From: Acidobacteriota bacterium
GTDB lineage: Bacteria > Acidobacteriota > Terriglobia > Terriglobales > Acidobacteriaceae
Direction: 5' to 3'
DNA: 64,000 bases
Assembly: GCA_016196065.1 (NCBI GenBank)
Contig: JACPYL010000008.1
Location: 248,001-312,000, forward strand
Part shown: positions 24,846 through 33,334 of the stretch, piece after piece
Layout of the letters: every line of letters starts with the position of its first letter
How positions within the stretch are numbered: the first letter of the stretch is position 1
Translations under genes and position numbers: made by a program
The notes under the pieces: model-generated
The model's database searches: none
The model's input: only the letters and a program-made list of their open reading frames with translations
Told to the model about the DNA's origin: nothing

Positions 24846-26020
24846 GTGCGAATGGCGCAACGCGAACGGCCGACTTCATAGTCCTCGGCGCCGGGGTAAT
24901 GGGAGCGTCGATTGCCTTCCATCTGGCGCGCCGCAAGGCGGGATCCATTGCCGTCCTCGACAAAGATCACGTGGCCAGCGGTGGCAGCAGCCGTTCGTCC
25001 GCGCTGGTCCGCATGCACTACAGCTTCGCGCCTGAAGTGCAGATGGCGTTGGTGAGCTTAAAGATGTTTCAGCACTGGCGCGAGATCGTGGGCGAAGCCG
25101 GCGAGTTTCGTAAGACAGGTTTTGTGCGGATCGTGCATCCGGGTGAAACAGACATACTTAAGAAAAACGTGGCCATGCAGCGCGAACTCGGCGCTGGCGT
25201 TGAATTGATCGATCGTCAGCAATTGCACGAACTGGAACCGGATTGGGTGGTCAACGAAGTCGAGCTTGCCGCCTACGAACCGGATTCTGGTTACGGCGAC
25301 GGCAACGTAGTGGCCAACGATTTTCTGAGTGGAGCGCGCGATCAAGGTGCAACGTATCTGCCCAAAACATTCGCATCGTTGCTGGTCGAGGGCGGACGAG
25401 TGCGCGGCGTGGAAACAGCAGCAGGCGCCATCCACGCTCCGGTCGTGATCGCTGCAACCGGGCCATGGACAAGGCCTTTGCTTCAGCCGGCGGGATTCGA
25501 TCCGCCGATTGAGCCCGAATACCATCAGGTTGCGATTCTAAAGAATGCCCCTGCCATGAGAAGTGGCGGATGCGCTTGCATCGATTCCGTAACCGCCACC
25601 TATTTTCGTTCGGATGGCAGCGACAAGTTCCTCATTGGCGATTTCTACGGCAAGCGGCCAGTCGATCCCGACAATTTTCCGCAGCGTGCATCGGAAACGG
25701 AACTGGAAGAGATCATCGAACGCGCCAGCCGGCGAGTTCCGAAGCTTGAAAATGCAGAAGTGATGCGCGGTGTGACAGGTGTCTATGACATGACGCCAGA
25801 TTCGCGGCCGCTACTAGGCTCGGTGCCGGGCGTCGAAGGACTTTATCTCTGCGCCGGATTTTCAGGAATGGGATTCAAGATCTCTCCCGCCATCGGCTTA
25901 GTGATGTCGGAATTGATTCTCGACGGAGCGGCGACCACGGTCGACGTTACTGCGTTTCGCCCTTCGCGTTTTGCGGAAGGCAAGCCGATCAAAGCAAAAT
26001 TTGAATACAAAGACGATTAA
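24842..26020 (+). CDS. DAO-family FAD oxidoreductase (sarcosine/dimethylglycine oxidase-like)
   Basis: A 392-residue flavoenzyme of the D-amino-acid-oxidase/sarcosine-oxidase-beta fold. The FAD motif is VLGAGVMGASIAFHLARR near residue 14, then GGSSRSSALVRMHY for flavin contact. C-terminal motifs include GVTGVYDMTPDSRPLLG and GLYLCAGFSGMGFKISPAIG. These enzymes oxidise N-methyl or amino-acid substrates; with a Rieske oxygenase next door, dimethylglycine or sarcosine are natural guesses. The GTG start is supported by AGGAGG seven bases upstream and by the GTGA overlap with the preceding stop. Confidence 0.88.
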   Translation: MSANGATRTADFIVLGAGVMGASIAFHLARRKAGSIAVLDKDHVASGGSSRSSALVRMHYSFAPEVQMALVSLKMFQHWREIVGEAGEFRKTGFVRIVHPGETDILKKNVAMQRELGAGVELIDRQQLHELEPDWVVNEVELAAYEPDSGYGDGNVVANDFLSGARDQGATYLPKTFASLLVEGGRVRGVETAAGAIHAPVVIAATGPWTRPLLQPAGFDPPIEPEYHQVAILKNAPAMRSGGCACIDSVTATYFRSDGSDKFLIGDFYGKRPVDPDNFPQRASETELEEIIERASRRVPKLENAEVMRGVTGVYDMTPDSRPLLGSVPGVEGLYLCAGFSGMGFKISPAIGLVMSELILDGAATTVDVTAFRPSRFAEGKPIKAKFEYKDD

Positions 26021-26038
26021 GTGCCACTTATTAGGTTC

Positions 26039-26075
26039 TGTCATCCCGAGCGAAGCGAGGGATCTGCAGTTTTCA
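26039..26075 (+). repeat. Half copy of the CATCC-GAGCG-GGATC dispersed repeat
   Basis: TGTCATCCCGAGCGAAGCGA and the following GGGATCTGCAG lie between two operon genes. Full inverted copies of the same sequence are at 28293-28372 and a variant is at 33255-33316. Confidence 0.65.
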
Positions 26076-26084
26076 GGAGGAGTC

Positions 26085-27077
26085 ATGGCAAAGAAAGGCA
26101 TTCTCGAACGTCTGAAAGATGGGCCGGTTCTCGGCGACGGCGGTTACCTACTCGAACTGGAGAAACGCGGATGGGTGCGGCCCGGCCCGTTCACTCCCGA
26201 GGTTGCGATCGTGTATCCGAACGCGTTGCGCGAATTGCACATCGAGTTCCGCGAAGCGGGAGCGGAAGTGTTGCAGGCTCTCACCTTCTACGCGAGCCGC
26301 GACAAGCTGGCGACCGTCGGCCTTGAAGATCGCGTCGAGGACATCAATCGCTCGGCCGTTCGCGTCGCGAAAGAAGTTGCGGGCGATCAGTGCCTGGTCG
26401 CGGGCAACCTCAGCCTGACCTGGATGTACGAGCATGGCAGCGCCTCGGCGGCGGATCGCGTGCGCGAGACGTTCGACGAACAGCTCCGGGTCCAGTGCGA
26501 CGAAGGTGTCGACCTCATCATCGGCGAAACATTCTCCTGGCTGGGCGAGGCTTTGCTGGCCGTGGAGCGAGCGAAGAAGACTGGCCTGCCCGTGATGGTC
26601 ACGATCTGCTTTGAGAACAAGGATGAGACGGCCGAAGGCAAGAACGCAGAGGAAACGGCCAAGACTCTACTGGATGCTGGCGCCGACATTGTCGGCATGA
26701 ACTGTCTGCGCTCGCCGGAACACACCTTGCCGTCGATGGAAAAGATGAGAAAAGCTGTGAGCGGATATCTTGCCTGCCAGCCGGTCGGATATCGCACTCC
26801 GAAAGAGAAGCCTGACTTTACCAGCCTCGAAGAGTTCCCATACGGGCTCGATCCCCTGCAACTCACGCGCAAGGAAATGGGCGAGTATGCGCTCCGCGCA
26901 AAGGAAATCGGCATCAACTACATCGGATCGTGTTGCGGATCGGTATCGGAACATGTCCGGGAAATGGCTCGCGTCCTCGGCAAGCTGCCGGCAGAATCGC
27001 GCATCTGGAAAAAGGGTGGCACAAAGCCGATGTCTGCGTACGAATACTACGATCACGATCAGATGACGACGAAGTAG
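26085..27077 (+). CDS. Homocysteine S-methyltransferase family protein (BHMT-like)
   Basis: A 330-residue TIM-barrel methyltransferase. The zinc-binding cysteines of the family are present at C207 (GMNC) and C283/C284 (GSCCG), the same spacing as in betaine-homocysteine methyltransferase. The N-terminal GDGGYLLELEKRG motif contacts homocysteine in relatives. It probably moves a methyl group from a betaine-type donor to homocysteine or a similar thiol, giving methionine in the cytoplasm. AGGAGGAG directly upstream fixes the start. A dispersed repeat separates it from the DAO gene, but the same promoter may serve both. MetH is encoded 6 kb away. Confidence 0.88.
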   Translation: MAKKGILERLKDGPVLGDGGYLLELEKRGWVRPGPFTPEVAIVYPNALRELHIEFREAGAEVLQALTFYASRDKLATVGLEDRVEDINRSAVRVAKEVAGDQCLVAGNLSLTWMYEHGSASAADRVRETFDEQLRVQCDEGVDLIIGETFSWLGEALLAVERAKKTGLPVMVTICFENKDETAEGKNAEETAKTLLDAGADIVGMNCLRSPEHTLPSMEKMRKAVSGYLACQPVGYRTPKEKPDFTSLEEFPYGLDPLQLTRKEMGEYALRAKEIGINYIGSCCGSVSEHVREMARVLGKLPAESRIWKKGGTKPMSAYEYYDHDQMTTK

Positions 27078-27124
27078 AGCGCAATATCTCAGCGGTTCAT
27101 GCCGGATAGGAGTAATCTTGTCAT

Positions 27125-27145
27125 CGCAGCGGCGGAACCGCTGCG
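27125..27145. terminator. Hairpin after the BHMT-like gene
   Basis: CGCAGCGG (27125-27132) and CCGCTGCG (27138-27145) form a perfect eight-bp stem with a five-base loop, followed by CCAAAAATCG. There is no run of T, so a termination role is uncertain. Confidence 0.35.
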
Positions 27146-27209
27146 CCAAAAATCGCTCCCCCGTTGGCGGCGGCACCTTCGAGGAAGCGCTTCGTCAAGG
27201 AGGGCTTTC

Positions 27210-28181
27210 ATGCCCAGGCCAGTCTCCACACTGCTTGCGATCGTATGCGTGCTCTGCATCTTCGGGAGTCCCTCCAGGTCAATGGCGGCGGACAACAAGC
27301 CAGACCGCCAGGTAGCCATCACGATTGATGACTTGCCGGCGGGTTCCAATGTACTGTCCGCGGCCGCCATCACCGAGATGACCACGAAGTTGCTGACAAC
27401 GCTCCACGATCAGAAAATTCCGGTGGTTGGATTCGTCAACGAGAAAAAGATCTACAAACCGGGAGAAGCCGACCAGCGTATCGCCGCCCTCCGCATGTGG
27501 CTCGATTTCGGATTTGAACTGGGCAATCACACTTATAGTCATGCTTCGCTGAATAAGGTTGGGTTGAAAGCCTGGGAAGACGAAGTGATCCAGGGCGAGA
27601 GTGTCACGACCCTGCTGCTGGCCGAGCACAAGATGAAGATGCGGTACTTCCGGCATCCATATCTCGATACGGGACGCGATCTGCTAACGCGGCGCGAGGC
27701 GGATGCGTTCCTGACCGCGCGCGGATACCACATCGCTCCCATCACACTGGACGCATGGGATTGGGCATACGCCGCCGTCTACGAAGATGCCAAGCGACGC
27801 GGGGACACGGCTGCGCAGGATGAGTTGGCAAAGAGCTATCTCGCTTACAGCGACGCGTCGTTCGCTTATTCCGAACAGCTTTCAAAACAAATTGTCGGCT
27901 ACGAGCCGAAGCAGATTATTTTGCTGCACGCGAACCAACTGGAAGCCGACCACATCGGTGAGTTGCTCGACTTGTTTCGTAAGCGCGGCTATCGCTTCAT
28001 TACCCTCGAAGACGCGCTGAGCGACGGAGCGTACAGCTTGCCCGACACCTATGTCGGCGAAGGCGGCACTGGATGGATCGAGCACTGGGCGATCAGTCAA
28101 GGCAAGATTCCGCAGGGAGCTCCGCCGTTTCCGCAGGCTGTGATCGACAAGTGGAAGGTGCTGGCGCCGACGCAGCCGTAG
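27210..28181 (+). CDS. Exported polysaccharide deacetylase family protein
   Basis: A 323-residue protein with a signal peptide (about 1-26, ending SMAA). The NodB/polysaccharide-deacetylase fold is shown by TIDDLPAG (catalytic and metal aspartates), GNHTYSHASLN (metal-binding HxxxH), RYFRHPYLDTG and the C-terminal IILLHAN motif. These enzymes remove acetyl groups from chitin, peptidoglycan or surface glycans, or related amide substrates. The start is fixed by AAGGAGG seven bases upstream. Downstream lies a large inverted repeat and the convergent mbfA gene. Confidence 0.88.
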   Translation: MPRPVSTLLAIVCVLCIFGSPSRSMAADNKPDRQVAITIDDLPAGSNVLSAAAITEMTTKLLTTLHDQKIPVVGFVNEKKIYKPGEADQRIAALRMWLDFGFELGNHTYSHASLNKVGLKAWEDEVIQGESVTTLLLAEHKMKMRYFRHPYLDTGRDLLTRREADAFLTARGYHIAPITLDAWDWAYAAVYEDAKRRGDTAAQDELAKSYLAYSDASFAYSEQLSKQIVGYEPKQIILLHANQLEADHIGELLDLFRKRGYRFITLEDALSDGAYSLPDTYVGEGGTGWIEHWAISQGKIPQGAPPFPQAVIDKWKVLAPTQP

Positions 28182-28399
28182 CTGCACCGGCACCAAGCGT
28201 CCGAATCGTCCGAACCTTTGCGGCATGGCTGAAATTCGTACCGTGAACCTTTTTTGAGACTGTAATCTTTTGAGACTGTCATTTTTGGAGACTGTCATCC
28301 TGAGCGGAGCGAAGGACCTGCTTTTGCTGCCAGCGAGGAGAAAGCAGATCCTTCGCTCCGCTCAGGATGACATTTCTTGAGTTGGGGGCTGCTCACCTC
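28182..28399. repeat. Large inverted repeat with tandem GAGACTGT units
   Basis: About three imperfect tandem copies of a GAGACTGTCATTTTT-like unit lie at 28254-28300. Inverted arms at 28293-28325 and 28340-28372 follow, about 33 bases each with few mismatches and a 14-base loop. They start TGTCATCCTGAGCGGAGCGA. The element lies between two convergent genes and could end transcription from both sides. Relatives are at 26039 and 33255. Confidence 0.75.
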
Positions 28400-29356
28400 T
28401 CACGAACTCCCAATCCAAATCCCCGTGATAAACACGAGCACTCCCCCGACGACCACTTGAAATGCAGCCGAGAGCAGCGGTGTGTCCATGTAGCGATTGC
28501 GAATCCACGCAATGGCTGCGAGTTCCAGCGCCACAATCACCACGGCAGCAACGAAGGCTGCGTGGAAATCTTTGAGCAGGAACGGCAGCGTGTGACCAAT
28601 GCCGCCCGCTGCAGTCATAAGTCCCGTAACTGCGCCTCGCAAGACTGGACGGCCGCGGCCTGTGAGCGAGCCATCGTCCGACAACGCCTCGGCGAATGCC
28701 ATCGAGATGCCGGCTCCGATCGAAGCGGCGAGTCCGACGACGAAGGCGTCGTGACTGCTCTTGGTCGCGAAGGCAGCGGCGAAGACGGGAGCCAGAGTTG
28801 AGACGGAACCGTCCATCAGTCCGGCTAAGCCAGGCTGAACAATTTGCAGGACGAAGAGACGGCGTTGCGCTTCATCCTCGGTCTTCTCAACATCAGGAGT
28901 GATGTTTTCCTGGAGCGCTTCTGCTGCCACGGCATGTTTGCGCTCGCTCTCGGCGAGGTCGCCGAGCAGCTTGCGGATTCCGGCATCCGTCACCTGCGAC
29001 ATGGAGCGTTCGTAGAACCGGGTGGTCTCGAGTTCCATGATCTCAGCTTGCTTGCGGACGTCGGCGATCTTCAGCGGACGGGTCAGCCAGAAGGGGCGGC
29101 GCTGAATGAAGCCCTTGATGTCCTGCCGGCGAACCAGTGGAATGTGCTCACCAAAACGTTCGCGATACGTTTCGATCAGGCGGGAGCGGTGCTGCGATTC
29201 TTCCTCGCGCATGTCCTCAAAGAGCTTGGCGGTGGCGGGATAGGTTTCGCGGAGCCCGTCGGCAAAATCCGCATAAACCCGGCCATCCTCTTCCTCTGCT
29301 GCAATCGCAAGCGCCAGAATCTCACGCTCGGATAAGTCCTTGAATTTGCGCGCCAT
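28400..29356 (-). CDS. mbfA: MbfA-type membrane-bound ferritin/iron exporter (erythrin-VIT1)
   Basis: A 318-residue fusion protein. The N-terminal ferritin/rubrerythrin-like domain (about 1-160) carries di-iron ligands in E21-E23, E52-ExxQH56, a third in [12 protein letters not shown] near residue 107 and the fourth in ESERKH near 137. The C-terminal VIT1/CCC1-like membrane domain (about 175-318) has about five transmembrane helices and the motif [15 protein letters not shown]. Proteins of this layout export iron and protect against iron and peroxide stress in alphaproteobacteria. The ends are complete. No iron-box was recognised upstream; an inverted repeat lies there instead. Confidence 0.9.
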   Translation of the reverse strand: MARKFKDLSEREILALAIAAEEEDGRVYADFADGLRETYPATAKLFEDMREEESQHRSRLIETYRERFGEHIPLVRRQDIKGFIQRRPFWLTRPLKIADVRKQAEIMELETTRFYERSMSQVTDAGIRKLLGDLAESERKHAVAAEALQENITPDVEKTEDEAQRRLFVLQIVQPGLAGLMDGSVSTLAPVFAAAFATKSSHDAFVVGLAASIGAGISMAFAEALSDDGSLTGRGRPVLRGAVTGLMTAAGGIGHTLPFLLKDFHAAFVAAVVIVALELAAIAWIRNRYMDTPLLSAAFQVVVGGVLVFITGIWIGSS

Positions 29357-29553
29357 GAGGCTCCTAGGGAAAAACAGGTGTCGGGTCTTAGGTGTTAGGT
29401 GTCAGGAAAACAGACTCTTCACAAAGTATCGAATTTCCTGAGACCTAGCACCTGACACGATATCAAATGCGACGGTACCTCGTTTCCAGGCATCTATGTG
29501 ACTGGCACGCCCGCGGCGTGATAGATTTAGCTTTAGAACGAAGCGGCTTTCTT
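29357..29553. repeat. Inverted GTGTCAGG-type repeat and leader of cysK
   Basis: Arms at about 29379-29409 and 29434-29458 carry TTAGGTGTTAGGTGTCAGG and its complement CCTGAGACCTAGCACCTGAC. This is a dispersed repeat type of unknown role. A weak promoter-like pair (GTGACT at 29498, TAGATT at 29522) follows before the cysteine-rich leader ORF. Confidence 0.5.
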
Positions 29554-29631
29554 ATGTTTCTAGCCTCTCCATACCGCTCTCATCGGTTCTCGCAGGGCCC
29601 CTGCGCCTGTTGTTGCTGTTGTTGTCGTTAG
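29554..29631 (+). CDS. Cysteine-rich leader peptide upstream of cysK-cysE
   Basis: A 25-codon ORF. ATG is at 29554 and TAG at 29629-29631. The peptide reads [15 protein letters not shown], then [10 protein letters not shown]. Seven of the last nine residues are cysteine, using both TGT and TGC codons. A cysteine biosynthesis operon follows 64 bases after the stop. The layout matches an amino-acid attenuator peptide; poly-cysteine small ORFs are known to regulate cysteine genes in mycobacteria. The ribosome-binding site is weak (GAAG ten bases upstream) and an in-frame GTG lies at 29518. Function is inferred from position and composition. It is short, so chance cannot be fully excluded, but seven cysteines beside cysK make chance unlikely. 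Confidence 0.72.
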   Translation: MFLASPYRSHRFSQGPCACCCCCCR

Positions 29632-29691
29632 AATTCACTGGCTGCGCCCATTTCCTTACGGCAATCCTAAACATCAAGAATCACAGGAGCA
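29602..29691 (+). promoter_or_regulatory. Possible pairing between leader Cys codons and cysK ribosome-binding site
   Basis: TGCGCCTGT (29602-29610), the first cysteine codons of the leader ORF, is complementary to ACAGGAGCA (29683-29691). That second stretch contains the AGGAG ribosome-binding site of cysK. Eight of nine bases pair, with one A-G mismatch. CGCAGG-gcc-CCTGCG (29591-29605) is a competing local hairpin. A ribosome stalled on the cysteine codons would prevent the long-range pairing. This is a model read from the sequence. Confidence 0.45.
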
Positions 29692-29695
29692 TTTC

Positions 29696-30661
29696 ATGAG
29701 AATCGCAAATGACGTAACCGAACTGATCGGCAAAACGCCGCTGGTCCGATTGAACCGGATCACGAAAGGCGCGTCCGCGACGGTAGTCGCTAAGTTGGAG
29801 AGTTTCAATCCATGCGCGAGCGTGAAGGACCGCATCGGCGTCAGCATGATCAACGAAGCGGAGCGCGCCGGAAAGATTCAGCCCGGCAAGACCGTACTGA
29901 TCGAACCCACCAGTGGGAACACGGGAATCGGGCTGGCATTTGTCGCGGCAGTGCGCGGATACCGGTTGATCCTCACCATGCCGGAGACAATGAGTCTCGA
30001 ACGGCGAGTGCTGCTGCGCGCGTTCGGCGCGGAAATTGTTCTCACACCGGGTCCGAATGGAATGCCGGGCGCAATCGCGCGGGCCAACCAGATCCTGGCC
30101 GATACTCCAAACGGCGCCATCCTGCAGCAGTTTTCGAATCCTGCCAATCCGAAGATCCACCGCGAAACGACCGGCCCGGAAATTTGGGACGATACCGACG
30201 GACAGGCCGATATACTCGTGTGCGGTGTTGGAACGGGCGGCACCATCACGGGCGTGTCAGAATTCATCAAGGCGCGCAAACCGTCGTTTCGAGCGATTGC
30301 CGTGGAACCCAGCGCCAGTCCTGTACTTTCGGGCGGTAAACCGAGTCCGCATAAAATTCAAGGGATCGGCGCCGGCTTCGTTCCCGAGATTCTTCGGACG
30401 GACTTGATTGATGAGGTGGTGCAGGTCTCGAACGAAGATGCGATTGAAATGGCAAAGCGGCTTACTCAGGAAGAAGGACTGCTCAGCGGGATATCCTGTG
30501 GAGCGGCAGCGCATGCCGCGGTGCAAATTGCGCGCCGTCCGGAAAATGCTGGCAAACTGATTGTGGTCGTGCTGCCGGACTTTGGGGAACGCTACCTGAC
30601 CAGTATCCTGTTCGATCACTTGCGCCAGGAGGCACTGGCCATGGAAACTGTCGCGGCATAA
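29696..30661 (+). CDS. cysK: Cysteine synthase A (O-acetylserine sulfhydrylase)
   Basis: A 321-residue PLP enzyme that joins O-acetylserine and sulfide to make cysteine in the cytoplasm. The PLP lysine is K44 in [13 protein letters not shown]. The substrate loop is [12 protein letters not shown], the PLP phosphate loop [10 protein letters not shown], and the C-terminal [11 protein letters not shown] contact is present. Length is normal. AGGAG lies six bases upstream of the start and may be sequestered by the leader. cysE follows after six bases, giving a compact two-gene operon. Confidence 0.96.
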   Translation: MRIANDVTELIGKTPLVRLNRITKGASATVVAKLESFNPCASVKDRIGVSMINEAERAGKIQPGKTVLIEPTSGNTGIGLAFVAAVRGYRLILTMPETMSLERRVLLRAFGAEIVLTPGPNGMPGAIARANQILADTPNGAILQQFSNPANPKIHRETTGPEIWDDTDGQADILVCGVGTGGTITGVSEFIKARKPSFRAIAVEPSASPVLSGGKPSPHKIQGIGAGFVPEILRTDLIDEVVQVSNEDAIEMAKRLTQEEGLLSGISCGAAAHAAVQIARRPENAGKLIVVVLPDFGERYLTSILFDHLRQEALAMETVAA

Positions 30662-30667
30662 ACCATC

Positions 30668-31294
30668 ATGAGCCTGATTCGCAATATCGGTGAACACATC
30701 ACCTCCATCATGGAGCGCGATCCGGCGCCGAAGTCGCGCCTGGAGGTGCTGCTCTGCTATCCCGGGCTGCACGCGGTCTGGATTTATCGCCTCACCCATC
30801 AACTCTATAGAGCCCGGCTCTTTCTGGTGGCGCGCCTGATTTCGCAGTGGGCGCGCGCGATCACCGGAGTTGAGATTCATCCAGGCGCCGAGATTGGCAA
30901 GCGCCTGTTTATCGATCACGGCATGGGCGTGGTGTTTGGCGAAACGGCAGTCGTCGGAGACGACGTCACGATTTATCAAGGTGTAACGCTTGGCGGAACG
31001 GGCAAAGACAAAGGCAAACGTCATCCAACCATCCGCAACGGAGTTGTGATCGGCGCAGGAGCTCAGGTACTCGGAAATATCACGGTCGGAGAAAATTCAC
31101 GTGTCGGTGCCGCTTCGGTAGTGATTGACGACGTACCGGACAATTCCACGATCGTCGGCGTGCCCGGTCATATCATCTTCCGCAACGGCAAGCGAGTGGT
31201 GATTACGAATCCGCGCGAGATTCGCGATCCGCTGTCGGATGCGCTGCATGAAGTCGTCCAGCGAGTTGAAAAACTGGAGAACCGGGATATATGA
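30668..31294 (+). CDS. cysE: Serine O-acetyltransferase
   Basis: A 208-residue enzyme that acetylates serine with acetyl-CoA, the step before CysK. It shows the left-handed beta-helix hexapeptide repeats (about 70-170), with the catalytic segment [19 protein letters not shown] and [19 protein letters not shown]. The N-terminal helical domain is short, as in many bacterial forms. The usual C-terminal isoleucine that binds CysK is present (…NRDI). It overlaps nothing and ends inside a perfect palindrome. Confidence 0.95.
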   Translation: MSLIRNIGEHITSIMERDPAPKSRLEVLLCYPGLHAVWIYRLTHQLYRARLFLVARLISQWARAITGVEIHPGAEIGKRLFIDHGMGVVFGETAVVGDDVTIYQGVTLGGTGKDKGKRHPTIRNGVVIGAGAQVLGNITVGENSRVGAASVVIDDVPDNSTIVGVPGHIIFRNGKRVVITNPREIRDPLSDALHEVVQRVEKLENRDI

Positions 31295-31312
31295 CATTCG
31301 ATGTCATATATC
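31286..31312. terminator. Perfect palindrome spanning the cysE stop
   Basis: GATATATGACAT (31286-31297) and ATGTCATATATC (31301-31312) pair completely around a three-base loop. The stop codon of cysE (31292-31294) is inside the first arm. It lies between convergent cysE and ygiD and is unusually AT-rich for this window. There is no T tract, so it may be a bidirectional terminator or a binding site. Confidence 0.45.
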
Positions 31313-31319
31313 GCTTCTG

Positions 31320-32120
31320 TTAACTGGTAAGCGCGAAAGTGTACATCGACATGTTGCCGTACTCGATCCCTTCAAAAATCGAGTTGACCTTGTAGCCAAC
31401 TCCAGCCGCACCCAACACAGGAAATATTGGAACGAAGTGCTCCTCGGTCGGAACCGCGCGAGCAACATGTGGAGCGATCGCCTGGTAGTTGAAGAGTGAC
31501 GTCAAGTCGTGTCGCTCGATCTTGTCCTGCACCCAATCCTGAAACTCGCTGGCCCAACTTTCCGGCACCGCGTCCTGCTGTGCAAAGTTCATGAGGCGCA
31601 GATTGTGGACGATTCCGCCGCTGCCCACGATCAGTGCGCCCTTCTTGCGAAATTCACGCAAAGCTTCTCCGACGCGATACAACTCTTGCGGTGTGGATTG
31701 CGTGGACAGGGAGATTTCTACGACGGGCACCTTCGCTTCGGGAAACATGAGATGGAGCGGCACCCAGACTCCATGATCCCATCCACGATGGTCGTCCAGT
31801 TGGGCGCCGAAGCCTGCGCGCTTCAGCACCGCTGCCGCTTCTGCAGACAAATCGGGCGATCCCGGCGCGGGATATTTCATCTCATACAATTCGCGAGGAA
31901 ATCCGCCAAAGTCGTAAATCAGTTCTGGACGCGGCGCGGACGCGATGCGGATGTCGCGCTCCTGCCAGTGCGCGGAGATAACAAGGATCGCCGAGGGCGC
32001 GACGGATTTTCCAAACCGGTTCAATGCCTGCGCGTAAAGCCCACGCTCTAACGCGGCCATGGGCGACCCGTGAGACACGAAGACTACGGGTTGGAGTTGG
32101 TTGTTCTTGGGCTCACTCAT
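31320..32120 (-). CDS. ygiD: LigB-type extradiol dioxygenase (YgiD, DOPA 4,5-dioxygenase-like)
   Basis: A 266-residue protein of the class III extradiol ring-cleavage family. The metal ligands are expected in VSHGSP near residue 17, SAHW near 50 and the GSGGIVHNLR segment near 167. DDHRGWDHGVWVPLHLMFP is the typical family core. The bacterial member YgiD is a zinc- or iron-dependent enzyme that can cleave DOPA; the natural substrate here is unknown. It is convergent with cysE and divergent from the Fpg-like gene. Confidence 0.9.
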   Translation of the reverse strand: MSEPKNNQLQPVVFVSHGSPMAALERGLYAQALNRFGKSVAPSAILVISAHWQERDIRIASAPRPELIYDFGGFPRELYEMKYPAPGSPDLSAEAAAVLKRAGFGAQLDDHRGWDHGVWVPLHLMFPEAKVPVVEISLSTQSTPQELYRVGEALREFRKKGALIVGSGGIVHNLRLMNFAQQDAVPESWASEFQDWVQDKIERHDLTSLFNYQAIAPHVARAVPTEEHFVPIFPVLGAAGVGYKVNSIFEGIEYGNMSMYTFALTS

Positions 32121-32279
32121 TTTCGCCTCGGGTCAACATCACAACAATAGTCGTTATAACAGATGTATTTGGAGCTGAAAAGGATTCACGACCCTTGGAT
32201 AACCTGCACCTTCGGCGTGGAAGCAATACAGATCGCGCATCGAAGCGCTACGATATACCAACCGGAACGCCTCGCACTC

Positions 32280-33182
32280 ATGCCCGAACTACCCGACATT
32301 GTCGTCTACATCGAAGCGATCGAGAAACGCATCCTCGGACAAACGCTCGAACAGGTGCGGATCGCCAGCCCTTTTCTGCTGCGCACGGCGAATCCGCCGG
32401 TGTCTTCTGTCGAAGGCAAGCAAGTCGTGCAGCTGCGCCGGATGGGCAAACGGATCTGCATTGGTTTGGAAGGCGAGCTGTGGCTGGTGCTCCATCTGAT
32501 GATCGCGGGACGGCTGCATTGGAAGAAACGCGGTATCAAGGTTTCTCCGCCGCGCGGGCTGGCAGCGTTTGATTTCGGGAATGGCAGCCTGCTCTGGACC
32601 GAAGCGGGGTCTCGCAAACGCGCTTCCCTGCACGTTGTCGCGGGGGAGGCTGGCCTGCGCGCGCTTGATCCGGGCGGCCTGGAAGTGCTGGATGCGAGCC
32701 TGAAGCAATTCGCCGCCGTACTCACTTCTTCAAATCACACGCTGAAGCGGGCGCTTACGGATCCGCGCTCGTTCAGCGGGATTGGGAATGCTTATTCGGA
32801 TGAGATTTTGTTTCAGGCACAGCTCTCTCCCATCCGGCTGACACAAAAGATGACGCCGGAAGAGATCGAGCGGCTGTATGTGGCGGTGCGCGAAAACCTG
32901 CGCGAATGGGTTTCACGCTTGCGCGCTGAGGCAGGCGATGAATTTCCTGAGAAGGTCACGGCGTTTCGTCCGGGGATGGCAGTGCATGGGCGATACAAGG
33001 AACCTTGCCTGCGTTGTGGCGCCAGGATTCAGCGCATTCGCTACGCGTCGAATGAGACGAACTATTGTCCGGTGTGCCAGACGGGAGGAAAGTTGCTGGC
33101 GGACCGCGCTTTGTCGCGACTATTGCGCGAGGATTGGCCGCGCACGCCAGAAGAGTTGGAGATGCTGAAGCGGGAGAAGTGA
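32280..33182 (+). CDS. mutM: Fpg/MutM-family DNA glycosylase
   Basis: A 300-residue base-excision repair glycosylase. The catalytic proline 2 and glutamate 3 are present (MPELPD), which also fixes the start. The helix-two-turn-helix domain includes the [14 protein letters not shown] segment. The C-terminal zinc finger has four cysteines (PCLRCG ... CPVCQTGGK). PELPD in place of PELPE is a small deviation seen in some Fpg/Nei relatives. It would remove oxidised purines such as 8-oxoguanine. It is convergent with metH; a dispersed repeat lies between them. Confidence 0.9.
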   Translation: MPELPDIVVYIEAIEKRILGQTLEQVRIASPFLLRTANPPVSSVEGKQVVQLRRMGKRICIGLEGELWLVLHLMIAGRLHWKKRGIKVSPPRGLAAFDFGNGSLLWTEAGSRKRASLHVVAGEAGLRALDPGGLEVLDASLKQFAAVLTSSNHTLKRALTDPRSFSGIGNAYSDEILFQAQLSPIRLTQKMTPEEIERLYVAVRENLREWVSRLRAEAGDEFPEKVTAFRPGMAVHGRYKEPCLRCGARIQRIRYASNETNYCPVCQTGGKLLADRALSRLLREDWPRTPEELEMLKREK

Positions 33183-33254
33183 CTTCGCACTCTCGTGAGT
33201 CGAGCATTCGGGTTAGAACGCCTTGCAGCGGCGTTTGTTCAATCTGCAGTGTCG

Positions 33255-33316
33255 GGGTCCTTCGACTTCGTAAGTCCGCTCGCTTTTCGTGCGGACTCAC
33301 TGCGCTCAGGATGACA
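33255..33316. repeat. Variant of the CTCAGGATGACA dispersed repeat
   Basis: CCTTCGAC on the left and CTCAGGATGACA on the right flank a GTCCGC-rich hairpin (AAGTCCGCTCG ... TGCGGACTC). It belongs to the family of 28293-28372 and separates two convergent genes. Confidence 0.6.
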
Positions 33317-33334
33317 GCGCAATGAGGGTTGCAA

